From: Aphidius gifuensis
Taxonomy: Eukaryota; Arthropoda; Insecta; Hymenoptera; Braconidae
DNA: 64,000 bases
Assembly (NCBI RefSeq): GCF_014905175.1
Contig: NC_057793.1
Span: 9,548,001-9,612,000, forward strand
Reading direction: 5' to 3'
Below are positions 47,637 through 56,639 of this stretch, in pieces; the first letter of the stretch is position 1; every line of letters starts with the position of its first letter. A program made the position numbers and the translations under genes. Under the pieces are notes generated by a model. That model saw nothing but the letters and a program-made list of their open reading frames with translations. It made no database searches and was not told the origin of the DNA.

Positions 47637-47975
47637 ATCTTCATGTAAAGAATCAAAAATAACATTTTTTTTTTTCAAACAAATGACTTTCAATTACAAT
47701 TATTTAATTTAATGAATTGAAAAATAAAGTTTGATTATTTTTTTTACTTAAATTTTGTTAACATTATTTTTCTAGGTCTAACTCATCATAACTTTGTTAA
47801 TAATTAATAAATCGACTAGAAACTTTGCATATAGTTTTTTTATAGTCTAGCGATAGTAAAAGTATAGTATCAAAAATAATATTTACTTGTATTGTTTTAT
47901 TTTATTAATTTATTAAATAATGCCGGCCGAAAAATACGTTTTTTGAACTTTGAGATAAAAAAGTGTCGAGAAAAA
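47637..47975. mobile_element. Truncated arm of the GAGCGCTCG foldback element
   Basis: From AAAGAATCAAAAATAACAT to GTGTCGAGAAAA it matches 50540-50851 of the full foldback element (shared: AATTACAATTATTTAAT, CAGGTCTAACTC-like word, GACT.GAAACTT.GCATATAG, TAATGCCGG.CG). It is cut at 47975, where the second copy of the LRR 3' end begins. The same arm at 53270 continues further before it meets LRR sequence. Confidence 0.7.
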
Positions 47976-48323
47976 CTCTAAATCTTTTAAAGAATTGAAG
48001 GTTGCTTATGGTTTCAATGTAACAGACAATTTTATCTCCAAGTTGAAAGGATTACAATGTTTTGATTGTACAGGTTGCAAAAAAATTACTGATGCTGGTG
48101 TCATTCAATTGATAAATAATTGTCCTGATCTTGAAAATCTTAATCTCCGGAGAACTTATATTACGATTGATACAATTATTGGTGCCTCTAAGGCAACCAA
48201 AAATCGTATAAATAATATTATTCTGGCTATAGACGTTGAATGAATACTCAGAGAACCGTTCAAGAAACTAAATAAATCTATATGGTTGGCTCTTGTTCAT
48301 TTTCATGGAAACATCAGACTATA
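47976..48323 (+). pseudogene. Duplicated 3' end of the LRR gene, with a premature stop
   Basis: Nearly base-for-base copy of 42209-42559, encoding KVAYGFNVTDNFISKLKGL and TGCKKITDAGVIQLINNCPD. The codon TGG at 42477-42479 is TGA here (48241-48243), so the frame ends early after AIDVE. There is no 5' part: it abuts a truncated foldback element. It is a non-functional by-product of the segmental duplication. Confidence 0.88.
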
Positions 48324-49974
48324 ATTTAATTTTTATTTAAGTCATTTAATAAATTACTTCAGTGCTTTGACCAAATTAAAATGCATTATTATGTAAATCT
48401 TTAAAAAAAAAAAAAAAATCACCAGTTTATGAAATAAGTCAATGTTCATTGATCAGTCTTTGATTTATTTTATTTTAAAATAAATTATTATAAATATTTA
48501 ATATTAATATAAAATATTTGTAGTCTATGAAAGACAGACTACAGAGTATGGTTTAAATATATATAAAACTGACAAACAACTAAATAATATTGTTAAAAAA
48601 AAACTGCATTATATTAATTAATATTTTCTGTTTAAAAAAATAAAAATAATATTATATTAAATTCTTCTATGTTGTTTTTATTATGAAATTTAGGTAAGAA
48701 TAAATTGTTTTCTTGACACTTGTCTGTTATTAAAAAAAAAAAATGAACCTAAATTTTCGACTGTTAATTTTGGTTAAATAAACGCAAATCAAAAATTTTA
48801 ACAATTTTATTTTTTGCTTATAAATTTTACAGTGGTACCACAAAGTCCGATGTAAAATTAAATTACAATTATTTCGAAACACTTTGATAATAAATTTGTC
48901 ACAATAAATTCGTAGGAAAATAAAATTCATATAAAAACGTTTTAATTTTTTTGTTACTAGTTTTTTAACAAATAATTATATTATTTATTTTAGAAACGAA
49001 CAACAACAACAAAAACGTTATAAGGAATATTTTTTTCCAAACGCAGTGATTGAAATCAACTCGGAAGTTCAATATGATGATTGAACACTTTTTTTACATA
49101 TATAATTAAAAAATGAAATTAAAAATAAAAAAAAAATAAACTATTTAAATGAAATAATTGTTTAGGCCAGAGACAGTTTAAAAATAAAATGAAATTGTGT
49201 TTTATACAAAAAATTTAACTTATCAATTTTGATGAATGAAATAAAAATTTTACGTTACAAAACTGTACTTTTTTTTTTTATTTTTCAATATAAAACAAAT
49301 ACAAAATACTTTAGTTTAAAAATATTATAGCATTAATACTTTTGGTTTTTGCCTTTTTTTTTGTCGAATAAACTAAAAGAGATGAAGAAAATTTCCCACT
49401 ACGCGCTAATATAACAAAGTCATAACAAAGGTGATCTCATTAATGATGAACAACAATTATGAAAATTATTATTATCCCGACAGCTTTATGAGCAATTTTT
49501 TTTTTTTTCAATATTATTGATTAATTATTCTATCTATTTATTAGTTATTGTATATGGTAAGTTATATTGATCGTGAACTTGGTGGTAATTTTCACTGAGC
49601 GTTCATCAAAGCTTAATATGCAGTGACGATTGGTGACGATAGTGCTCGTTGGTCAATGATCAACCACGGTAACCAACTATTATAATTTATAATATTATTT
49701 TCAAAATATATTCACACTGTAAAAAAAAAATTAATTAGTTTTACCATGTTACCATAGTACTGAGGGACGTTTTCGGAAATATGGTTTACTATGTTGGCAT
49801 TATCATAAGTTTTTATTTTAATAATGATTTTAGTACAAAATAATTGTTTTCAATCGATACACGATGTCAATATTATTATCAAGTTAACCAGACTGAATTC
49901 TTAAAACTATTCTATTTTTAAATTTCTGTCTTTTTTTTTTTTTTTTTAATTAAACATGGTAGTTAAAAGTTTAT
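48324..49974. other. Non-coding flank in duplication copy 2
   Basis: Matches 42560-43400 plus 44654-45495 of copy 1, with the mobile-element empty site at about 49122-49150. No gene recognised. Confidence 0.5.
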
Positions 49975-52386
49975 TTAAAAGTCGAATTTCGTGTGATATA
50001 GCATACTTTCTGTACGTCCATCCAATGTTATTGAACAAGTAAAATCAACGGGAGCATCGATATATCTTGGATTGGTTATGATAAAACCTTTTCGAGGATC
50101 AAATTTAACACCATTCGTCTCATTAATTGCAAGTTCCTGCAAATAAACACAATGGAACAAAATTAGCAATAATAATAATAATATTGAAGTTATAATATTC
50201 TTGAAAAATATAAAAAAATTTTTTATTGTATTTTATTCATTTATCAATTACCTTTGAGCCTTTAAATAATTTCACATCGTAGCATGGTGAGGTTGGTACA
50301 CAAGGAACTTTCATAGAAGAGCGATCTGGAATTCGAAGTGTTTTTTCAGATGCCTCCGCCAAAAAGAAACGTTCTTTTGCTAAAAATAAATAAAAAATAA
50401 ATATTAGAATAATAATTGAGTGCCAGGGTGCAATAAAGGCACGAGCGCTCGAAGATCCATGAAACGCAACGTTGTTCGCGTTAAATTTAGGAAAATTACA
50501 AAATGGTTTTAAAAAAGAAAAAAAATCACCTTTATATGAAAAATCAAAAATGCCATATTTTCTTTCAAACAAATTATTTTCAATTACAATTATTTAATGA
50601 ATTAAAAAATAAAGTTTAATATTTTTTTTTTCGAAAAAAACATTATTTTTCCAGGTCTAACTCGTCATAACTTTGTTAATAATTAATGAATCGACTTGAA
50701 ACTTGGCATATAGTTTTGTTATAGTCTAGCGATAATAAAAATAACATTAAAAATGTTATTTACTTGTATTGTTTTTTTTTATTAATTTATTGAGTAATGC
50801 CGGTCGGAAAATACGTTTTTTGCACTTCAAGATAAAAAAGTGTCGAGAAAATTTTAGAATTTAAAAACTTGTCAGTGGCAACATTGTTTATCTATATATC
50901 AAGAAGTTTTTCCCGAATTTTCAAATTTTTTTAGCAATAATTTACCAAGTTATGAATTAATTAACAAATTGTGAGCTGCCGCTGCGATCGTAGGTCCGTA
51001 GCAAACGTATGCGCACTCTCAAGTCAGTGTAAATACTAATCTCTTGCGCATGCAAACATACAAATGGTGGCAGCGGCAGCTGACAATTTGTTAATTAATT
51101 CATAACTTGGTAAATTATTGCTAAAAAAATTTGAAAATTTAGGAAAAACTTCTTGATATATACATAAACAATGTTGCCACTGACAAGTTTTTAAATTCTA
51201 AAATTTTTCGACACACAATAAAGATGCAAAGATGCACCGACCGGCATTCAATAAATTAATAAAAACAATACTAAAATGAAGCCACATTTTAATGTTATCG
51301 CTGAACATATATGCCAATTTGAGGATCGGTTAAATTGGTATTAACAAAGTTATGACGGTTGAACTGGAAAAAATATTGTTTTCGAGAAAAATGATGCGGA
51401 TTTCATTAAATAATTGTATTAGCGTTTGAAAATATGGCATTTTAATTATTCATATAAGGTATTTCATCATCATGGATCTTCGAGGCGCTCGTGCCTTTGA
51501 ATTTATAAGTATCATGTTAAATAAAAATAATACTTATTTTTAAATACTCACTTTTAACCCATATATACAGACGGGTATGATAATAACGATTGAAACATAT
51601 ATATTCTCCTCCATCCCACATAGATACACTTTCTTTCTCCAAATATAATGTTTTATTATCGTTTGATCTTCCAAATCTCCTACCAAAGTCATCATCGAAT
51701 GGTATCTTGATACCAAAAAATGAAAAAATAACAAATGTCAGGTTTATAAGACAATAACAAGTTGGTTTTTGTTTTTTTTTTTTCAATAATTATTAATCAT
51801 TAATTAAAATATAGCTTACTGCATAAGGATTTATATAAGAATTATCTAGATAAAATGAAAGAATACTCCTGGTATCTTCGTCATCTGAACATGAACATAC
51901 AAGTTGATCATTTTCATTTAATACAGCTGTGTCCTTGCTTACCATTCCTGTACATTTGAAAATCAATTCTGAAAATATTTTTTCAATATAACATTTATTA
52001 TTATTTGTATCTTTTTTTTTTATTATTTTCTATTTTATCATCAATATCATAATACCAAAAAAAAAAAAAAAAAATCACGTGAACTTGACCGCAAGTGAAC
52101 TTGTCGAAGAAAGCAACTCACACGTGGGGCCAAGGTAACGTGGTAAAGAACCATGCTATTTGCACTACTTTAAAAATTATATTATTTATAATTAAACTTT
52201 AAAAATCAATTGAAAAAAAAAAAAGTTTTCTAATATTTAAATTATCTTTTTTTTTAAGATTTATAACAATTTCATCATTTCTAATTTACCATGTTTGTAA
52301 CTTAATTTAAAAAATAAATTGTACTCACTCAAATTTCCTTCTAAAAACAATAAAGAAAAACACAATAATTGAAATATCAAATTCAT
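49975..52386 (-). CDS. Secreted two-Ig-domain VEGFR-like protein, copy 2
   Basis: Minus-strand exons 52329-52386, 51820-51968, 51552-51705, 50252-50379 and 49975-50136 have exactly the lengths of copy 1 (58, 149, 154, 128, 162 bp) and also give 216 residues. Signal peptide MNLIFQLLCFSLLFLEGNL. Ig domain 1 has GGEYICFN; Ig domain 2 has MKVPCVPTSPCYDVKLFKG and FDPRKGFIITNPRYIDAPVD, then FTCSITLDGR. Many differences from copy 1 in domain 1 change residues (for example DEFGMSYEKSNDNT becomes DDFGRRFGRSNDNK), while domain 2 and the flanks are much closer. This hints at diversifying selection on domain 1. Intron 3 is 1,172 bp instead of 74 because a foldback element sits in it; the splice sites survive. 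No membrane anchor or kinase. Confidence 0.78.
50417..51510. mobile_element. GAGCGCTCG foldback element, full copy in Ig intron 3
   Basis: The left end AAAGGCACGAGCGCTCGAAG, ATCCATGA pairs with the right end TCATGGATCTTCGAGGCGCT, CGTGCCTTT. The arms of roughly 500 bp remain inverted-repeat related to the centre, where AACAAATTGTGAGCTGCCGC meets GCGGCAGCTGACAATTTGTT around about 75 bp. The homologous intron in copy 1 has no insert, so the boundaries are clear to a few bases. There is no open frame, so it moves, if at all, with help in trans. Confidence 0.85.
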
Positions 52387-53180
52387 TTTGATTATAAATA
52401 AAATTAAATTAACACAAAATATTGAGTAGCCAACACGTGTTTAGCAGGTGAGACTCTAGGATGCACTGAGAAATAAGAATCTTGAATGCTTTGAGGCCTT
52501 TGAGGTACTTTATGGGCAACTTTGGGTCCAGTTGGCAATACTGCTTTGGGTCCTTGTCGAAGCACTCTTTACTCAAGTCGATAAAAAAAATACTTTAATT
52601 ACTTCGGTTTTTTATTTATTTTATTCATCATTAATTTTTATTAATTTTTTTTTCAAATCTCAAACTGAACTTAAGGTTAAAAGTAAATCCCAATTGATAT
52701 ATTATTTTTGCCATTTATGTATCGAAACCTCGATTTTCGATGCATGCGTTAAGCTTCGAAAACGGCATATTCCGGAACTTCTCCTGTCGAAAATTCTATG
52801 TAGAGTCTCAACTGCTAAACACGTGTTGGCTACTCAATATTTTGTGTTTATTTTGTTTTTAATCAAAATGAATTTGATAATCCAAATCTTGTGCTTTTCT
52901 TTATTGTTTTTAGAAGGTGATTTTAGTGAGTATAATTTATTTTTTAAATTAAGTTACAAACATGGTAAATTAGCGATGACAAAATTGTTATAAATCTTAA
53001 AAAATGGATAATTTAAATATTAATAAACTTTTTTTTTTTTCAATTGATTTTTAAAATTTAATTATAACTAATATAATTTGTAAAGTAGTGCAAATAGCAT
53101 GGTTCTTCACCACGTTAACTTGGACCTACGTGTGAGTTGCTTGCATCGACAGCAACTATGTGCGGTCAAGTTCACATGAT
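52020..53180. repeat. Inverted duplication of the Ig-gene promoter, exon 1 and intron 1 (copy 2)
   Basis: Same head-to-head arrangement as in copy 1. Arms are about 52070-52470 (minus sense) and 52800-53175 (plus sense), sharing GTAGCCAACACGTGTTTAGC / GCTAAACACGTGTTGGCTAC and the CCACGTTA..TTGG stretch. The plus-sense exon 1 copy at about 52868-52925 reads ATGAATTTGATAATCCAAAT and leads to no Ig exons. Presence in both copies shows the inversion predates the tandem duplication. Confidence 0.78.
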
Positions 53181-53187
53181 TTTTTTA

Positions 53188-53265
53188 GTGTTCCGTAGGA
53201 CACTTATGTTTTCACTTTTCGTGTGACTTTTTGTTATTTCGCGATAAAAATAAAAGTTATGAATA
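53188..53265. mobile_element. End fragment of the tandem-repeat element
   Basis: AGTGTTCCGTAGGACACTTA, TGTTTTC and then TCGCGATAAAAATAAAAGTT match in reverse the right end of the element at 44575-44653. Only about 75 bp of the terminus is present. It replaces a poly-T/AT stretch found at the equivalent place in copy 1 (47563-47645). Confidence 0.8.
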
Positions 53266-53269
53266 ACAT

Positions 53270-53636
53270 TTTTTTTTTTCAAACAAATGACTTCTAATTA
53301 CAATTATTTAATTTAATGAATTGAAAAATAAAGTTTGATTATTTTTTTAATTTAAATTTTGTTAACATTATTTTTCCAGGTCTAACTCATCATAACTTTG
53401 TTAATAATTAATAAATCGACTAGAAACTTTGCATATAGTTTTTTTATAGTCTAGCGATAGTAAAAGTATAGCATCAAAAATATTATTTACTTGTATTGTT
53501 TTATCTTATTAATTTATTGAATAATGCCGGCCGAAAAATACGTTTTTTGAACTTTGAGATAAAAAAGTGTCGAGAAAATCTTAGAATTTAAAAACTTATT
53601 GTCAGTGGCAACATTGTTGATCTATATATCAAGATA
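53270..53636. mobile_element. Foldback-element arm at the end of duplication copy 2
   Basis: Continues the homology of 47637-47975 but extends ~55 bp further (CAGTGGCAACATTGTTGATC, TATATATCAAG) before meeting an LRR fragment. This shows that copy 1's joint at 47975 is a truncation inside this arm. Confidence 0.7.
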
Positions 53637-53641
53637 ATATA

Positions 53642-53742
53642 GAAATATAGATATCTTGAATTACTATCGTGCAATATTGGGAAATTACCAATGAAATTGC
53701 AGTTAAACTTGTTAAATATTGCAAAAAATTGAAAAACCTATA
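53642..53742 (+). pseudogene. Small LRR-gene fragment
   Basis: ATATCTTGAATTACTATCGT, GCAA matches 41659-41683 of the LRR gene. After an internal deletion, TGGGAAATTACCAATGAAAT, TGCAGTTAAACTTGTTAAAT and ATTGCAAAAAATTGAAA match 41756-41809. It is the only part of the LRR gene's middle to reappear beyond the duplication. Clearly non-functional. Confidence 0.75.
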
Positions 53743-53960
53743 TATAACTATATAAATCTATAATTAAATAATCAAATATTCATCAAATATATATATTTAT
53801 AATAGTAATATACTCGCATTCAAAATTATGTACACACTTGTGTACACACATGTATACACGTATTACACAAATAATAATTATTATTAATTGTTGTTGATTA
53901 TTATTAATAAATTTATATATTTTATTGTTACATTAATTACACGAAATCACAATAAAAGAT
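53743..53960. repeat. Low-complexity TA / CACACA-rich stretch
   Basis: ATATATATTTAT, TGTACACACTTGTGTACACA and TTATTATTAATTG runs. Simple-sequence DNA with no gene. Confidence 0.4.
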
Positions 53961-53962
53961 GT

Positions 53963-54126
53963 CTGCAGTCCAGTTCACAGGGCAAATTTTTTTCAATTTA
54001 GGCCTTTTTTGCCTGTGTTGGCGCTTGTCAAATTTTTTTTATATAGATTTTACATATAAAAGCTCTACAAGCGCCGCCAGTGGTGGAAAAAGTCCTAAAT
54101 TGTAATGCCCTGTGAATTGGACTGCT
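53963..54126. mobile_element. Short MITE with GCAGTCCAGTTCACAGGGC ends
   Basis: Left end GCAGTCCAGTTCACAGGGCA; right end TGCCCTGTGAATTGGACTGC, its reverse complement with one mismatch. The subterminal AATTTAGGCC pairs with TCCTAAATT. Total about 164 bp. No coding capacity. The flanks do not show an obvious target duplication. Confidence 0.75.
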
Positions 54127-54968
54127 GACTATGACAATATAAATATATAGTGTCTGTGGGGAGAAAGTCGTCGTCGGCTAAGAGTCCGTAAATACTAAGT
54201 CAGGTAGGGTGATAGACCGTCGGTACAATGTCAATGGGGAAACAGTCGTGGGAAAAAAGTCCGTAGGAATTACGTCTCAGTACCAACACGAGTCGTTCTT
54301 AAAAAATATGAAAAACCGAATTGACAATAATTGTTTAGGCATTGCATAACTTTTGAACAAATCAACGTAGAAAAATTTTATGAAGCTCAAAAAATTCTTA
54401 ATTAAATTTCTGCAGTACACTGCGACACTTCGATTTTAAAGTATTTTTGTGTTTGATAGTGCATAACTCATTGTAAACAATTTTGATTCATTTAAAACAA
54501 ACGGGGCATAGAGTGTAGCTCTCGGTATTCGAAAAACCAACAATTTAAGACTTAATTGAAGTTTTTAAGTTCAATTTTTCAAAAGTTATACGAAATCTAA
54601 AAAAACGTTAAATTTGTTTTTTCGTTAATTAACAAATTTCTAACAATAGTGAAAAAAGTTTTATTCCTTAATTAGATAGATCTTTTAATGCCAAGTATTC
54701 TGGCAAAAAATCGCATCCATAATTTGATTTTAGTTTTCTTAATAATCCGTCTTGAAAATTTACCAATAACCTTCTTTTGTTAATAATAAAGTGATAAACA
54801 ATTGAGTAACTTTTTATCATATCCCTGATAATAGTATTTTTTCTAAGGTTTAATTTGGTCCTAGTACGAACTTTCTATCTACTTTACTTTAGGAGATATG
54901 AACGTTTTTTCATTTGGTCGTACAAAAAACAATACTAGTAGGCTTCGCCTACGTAAAAAAAGGCAAAA
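54127..54968. other. Non-coding repeat-like stretch ending in a hairpin
   Basis: 54180-54290 contains diverged repeats of AGTCGT..GG..AA.AGTCCGTA type (GAAAGTCGTCGTCGGCTAAG, AAACAGTCGTGGGAAAAAAG). 54300-54930 reads like a non-coding mobile element with many short A/T-rich words and no open frame. It ends in the hairpin GTAGGC/GCCTAC at 54936-54953 next to the 5S gene. Confidence 0.4.
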
Positions 54969-55086
54969 GATAACGACACGTGGTGTTCCCAAGCGGTCAC
55001 CCATCCAAGTACTAACCACGCTCGACGATGCTTGACTTCAGTGATCGGACGAGAACTGGTATTTTCATCGTGATATGGTCGTTATC
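54969..55086 (-). rRNA. 5S ribosomal RNA gene, isolated copy
   Basis: The minus strand reads 118 nt starting GATAACGACCATATCACGAT and ending CACCACGTGTCGTTATC. The internal 5S features are in order: GTTCTCGTCCGATCACTGAA, GTCAAGCATCGTCGAGC (box A), GTGGTTAGTACTTGGATGGG (box C region), TGACCGCTTGGGAACACC. Ends pair perfectly (GATAACGAC with GTCGTTATC), replacing the usual GCCAACGAC/GTTGTTGGC by compensatory changes. A TTTT terminator for RNA polymerase III follows directly. It lies alone among mobile elements, not in a tandem array. It could be a variant functional gene or a recently dispersed copy; the coordinated stem changes favour structural integrity. Confidence 0.88.
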
Positions 55087-55106
55087 TGAAGACTCGGTCA
55101 CTCCGG

Positions 55107-55720
55107 AACAATTGAGGGTCTGGATGCAATAACACGTCGAGCGCTCGAAGTCAAGAAAATGCTATGTTGCTGTAGGTAGAAAATAAGAAAAATTAAAATT
55201 GAAAAATTAAAAAAAAAAAAATACAGTCGTCGATAAAATTAAAAAATACATGTTTTTCTCCAAATAAACTTTTTTATATGATAATTAGTTTACGGGATAA
55301 AAAATAAAAACGAAATTTTTTTTTTTGAAGAAAATACTTTTTTTTAATCATATAACTCGAGACAACTTCTTTAAAAAGTAATAAATCGACTTGAAATTTT
55401 GACTGTAGCTTCATTATAAGCTACCGATTGCAACAGTATAATAAAAAAACTCATTTATTCATATTGTTTAATTTTTATTATATGATTATTTAATGTCGAG
55501 GAAAAATTCAATTTGTCTAACTTTGAATGAAAAAAGAGTCGGAGAAATTTAAAAATTGAGTAACTTGTCAGTGGCAATATTGTTGAGCAGTATATCAAGA
55601 AGTTTTTTACAAATTTTCAGATATTTTTAATAATTATTTACTGAGTTATTAATTTAACAACAAATTGCGAGCTGCCGTTAGGGCTATGTATGCGTGATCG
55701 TCGTTTCGCTGTTTTTTGAT
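55107..55720. mobile_element. Single arm of the GAGCGCTCG foldback element
   Basis: Starts TTGAGGGTCTGGATGCAATA and has CGAGCGCTCGAAG 34 bases later, as in 50417. Further landmarks: AATAAATCGACTTGAAA, AACTTGTCAGTGGCAA.ATTG, TATATCAAGAAGTTTTT, CAACAAATTGCGAGCTGCCG. It ends near the palindrome centre, so only one arm is left. Confidence 0.7.
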
Positions 55721-55752
55721 TCCCGAGGATTGAGACATGGCGCTGCAGGCCG

Positions 55753-56613
55753 CCCCTGGTGAAAATATTTCTCCGAATTTTTCCGAATTTCTCCCAAATT
55801 GACCCATGCGGAGAAATGAGTGGAAAAATTTTCTCCTCGTCGTTGATTTGGAGAAACGAAAGAAAAATTTCTCGTCTTCGTTGATTTCAGAAAAAATTTC
55901 TCAGCAGTAAAATTATTTTTTCACATGGTTGGAGAAATGGCGGACGAATCTCTCCACCCTTTCTCCAACTTTTTCCACCATTTGTTCAATTTTTTTCCAA
56001 CTTTTTCAATTTTCAATTATTTAAAAAAAGAATGACTAATTATTAATTGTTACATAACGCAAAGCATAATGATGTTTATTTTTTTTGAAAAAAATGAAAA
56101 TTCAAAGACACTTTTTTTCAAAAAAGTTGATATACCGAGGTACTTGGTCTACAAAACTCCCGTGATCGTTTCATCAAATTGATGAATGTGGGGAAATGAG
56201 TGGAAAAATTTCTCCTCGTCGCTGATTTCGGAAGAATTTCTCTGTGATAATTTTTTTTTTTTCACACGTTTCTCCGCGTACTCTTATCGCGGAAAAATAT
56301 TTCCGAACGTTTCTCCGCCCAAATCGATTCGGAGAAAATTCGTAAAAAATTTCTCCGCGGTAAATTTTTTTTTTCACATGTTTCTCCGCGTATTCTCATC
56401 GTGGAAAAATATTTCCGAACGTTTCTCCACCCAAGTCGATTCGGAGAAAATTCAGAAAAAAATTTTGATACCTTTCTCCACTCATTTCTCCGCATGGGTC
56501 AATTTGGGAGAAATTCGGAGTAATCACGGACAAATTCGGAGTAAATGCGGAGAAATTCGGAGTAATCGCGGAGAAATTCAGGAGAAATCGCGGAGAAGTA
56601 TTTTCACCAGGGA
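55753..56613. mobile_element. GGAGAAAT-rich inverted-repeat element
   Basis: Left terminus CCCCTGGTGAAAATATTTCT, CCG; right terminus CGGAGAAGTATTTTCACCAG, GG: a long terminal inverted repeat. The subterminal CCAAATTGACCCATGCGGAG, AAATGAGTGGA pairs with TCCACTCATTTCTCCGCATG, GGTCAATTTGG. The interior is made of diverged repeats of TTTCTCC(G/A) and GGAGAAA words, with two ~115-bp direct repeats (about 56265-56375 and 56380-56460). Open frames here (56174-56644) are by-products of the repetitive sequence. A truncated copy lies at 57812-57957 and degenerate ones near 6417 and 6967. Confidence 0.82.
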
Positions 56614-56639
56614 TAGATTGCTGAAGAATCTGAATCTAA

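Larger units (their letters stand above)
42209..47975. repeat. Segmental duplication, copy 1
   Basis: Starts within the last exon of the LRR gene (AACTCTAAATCTTTTAAAG) and runs through its 3' flank, the Ig gene, an inverted repeat and part of a foldback element, ending at ...GTGTCGAGAAAA. Copy 2 (47976 to about 53580) has the same order and is nearly identical outside insertions. Copy 1 uniquely carries the 1.25-kb tandem-repeat element at 43401-44653. Copies 1 and 2 are directly adjacent, with only A residues of microhomology at the joint. Confidence 0.85.
47976..53580. repeat. Segmental duplication, copy 2
   Basis: Parallel to copy 1: LRR 3' end, 3' flank, Ig gene (minus), inverted promoter duplication, and the foldback arm. 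It lacks the tandem-repeat element of copy 1 but has a 1.1-kb foldback insertion (50417-51510) in Ig intron 3. It also has a 75-bp end fragment of the tandem-repeat element at 53188-53265. Confidence 0.85.

Noticed and set aside
52532..52993. 153-codon open frame on the plus strand
   Set aside because: It runs through the inverted copy of the Ig-gene promoter and signal exon; the apparent hydrophobic start is repeat sequence and nothing coding follows.
54127..54968. Definite Helitron call
   Set aside because: The hairpin plus CTAGT on the reverse strand is suggestive, but hairpin-to-end spacing is not canonical and no TC 5' end was located.
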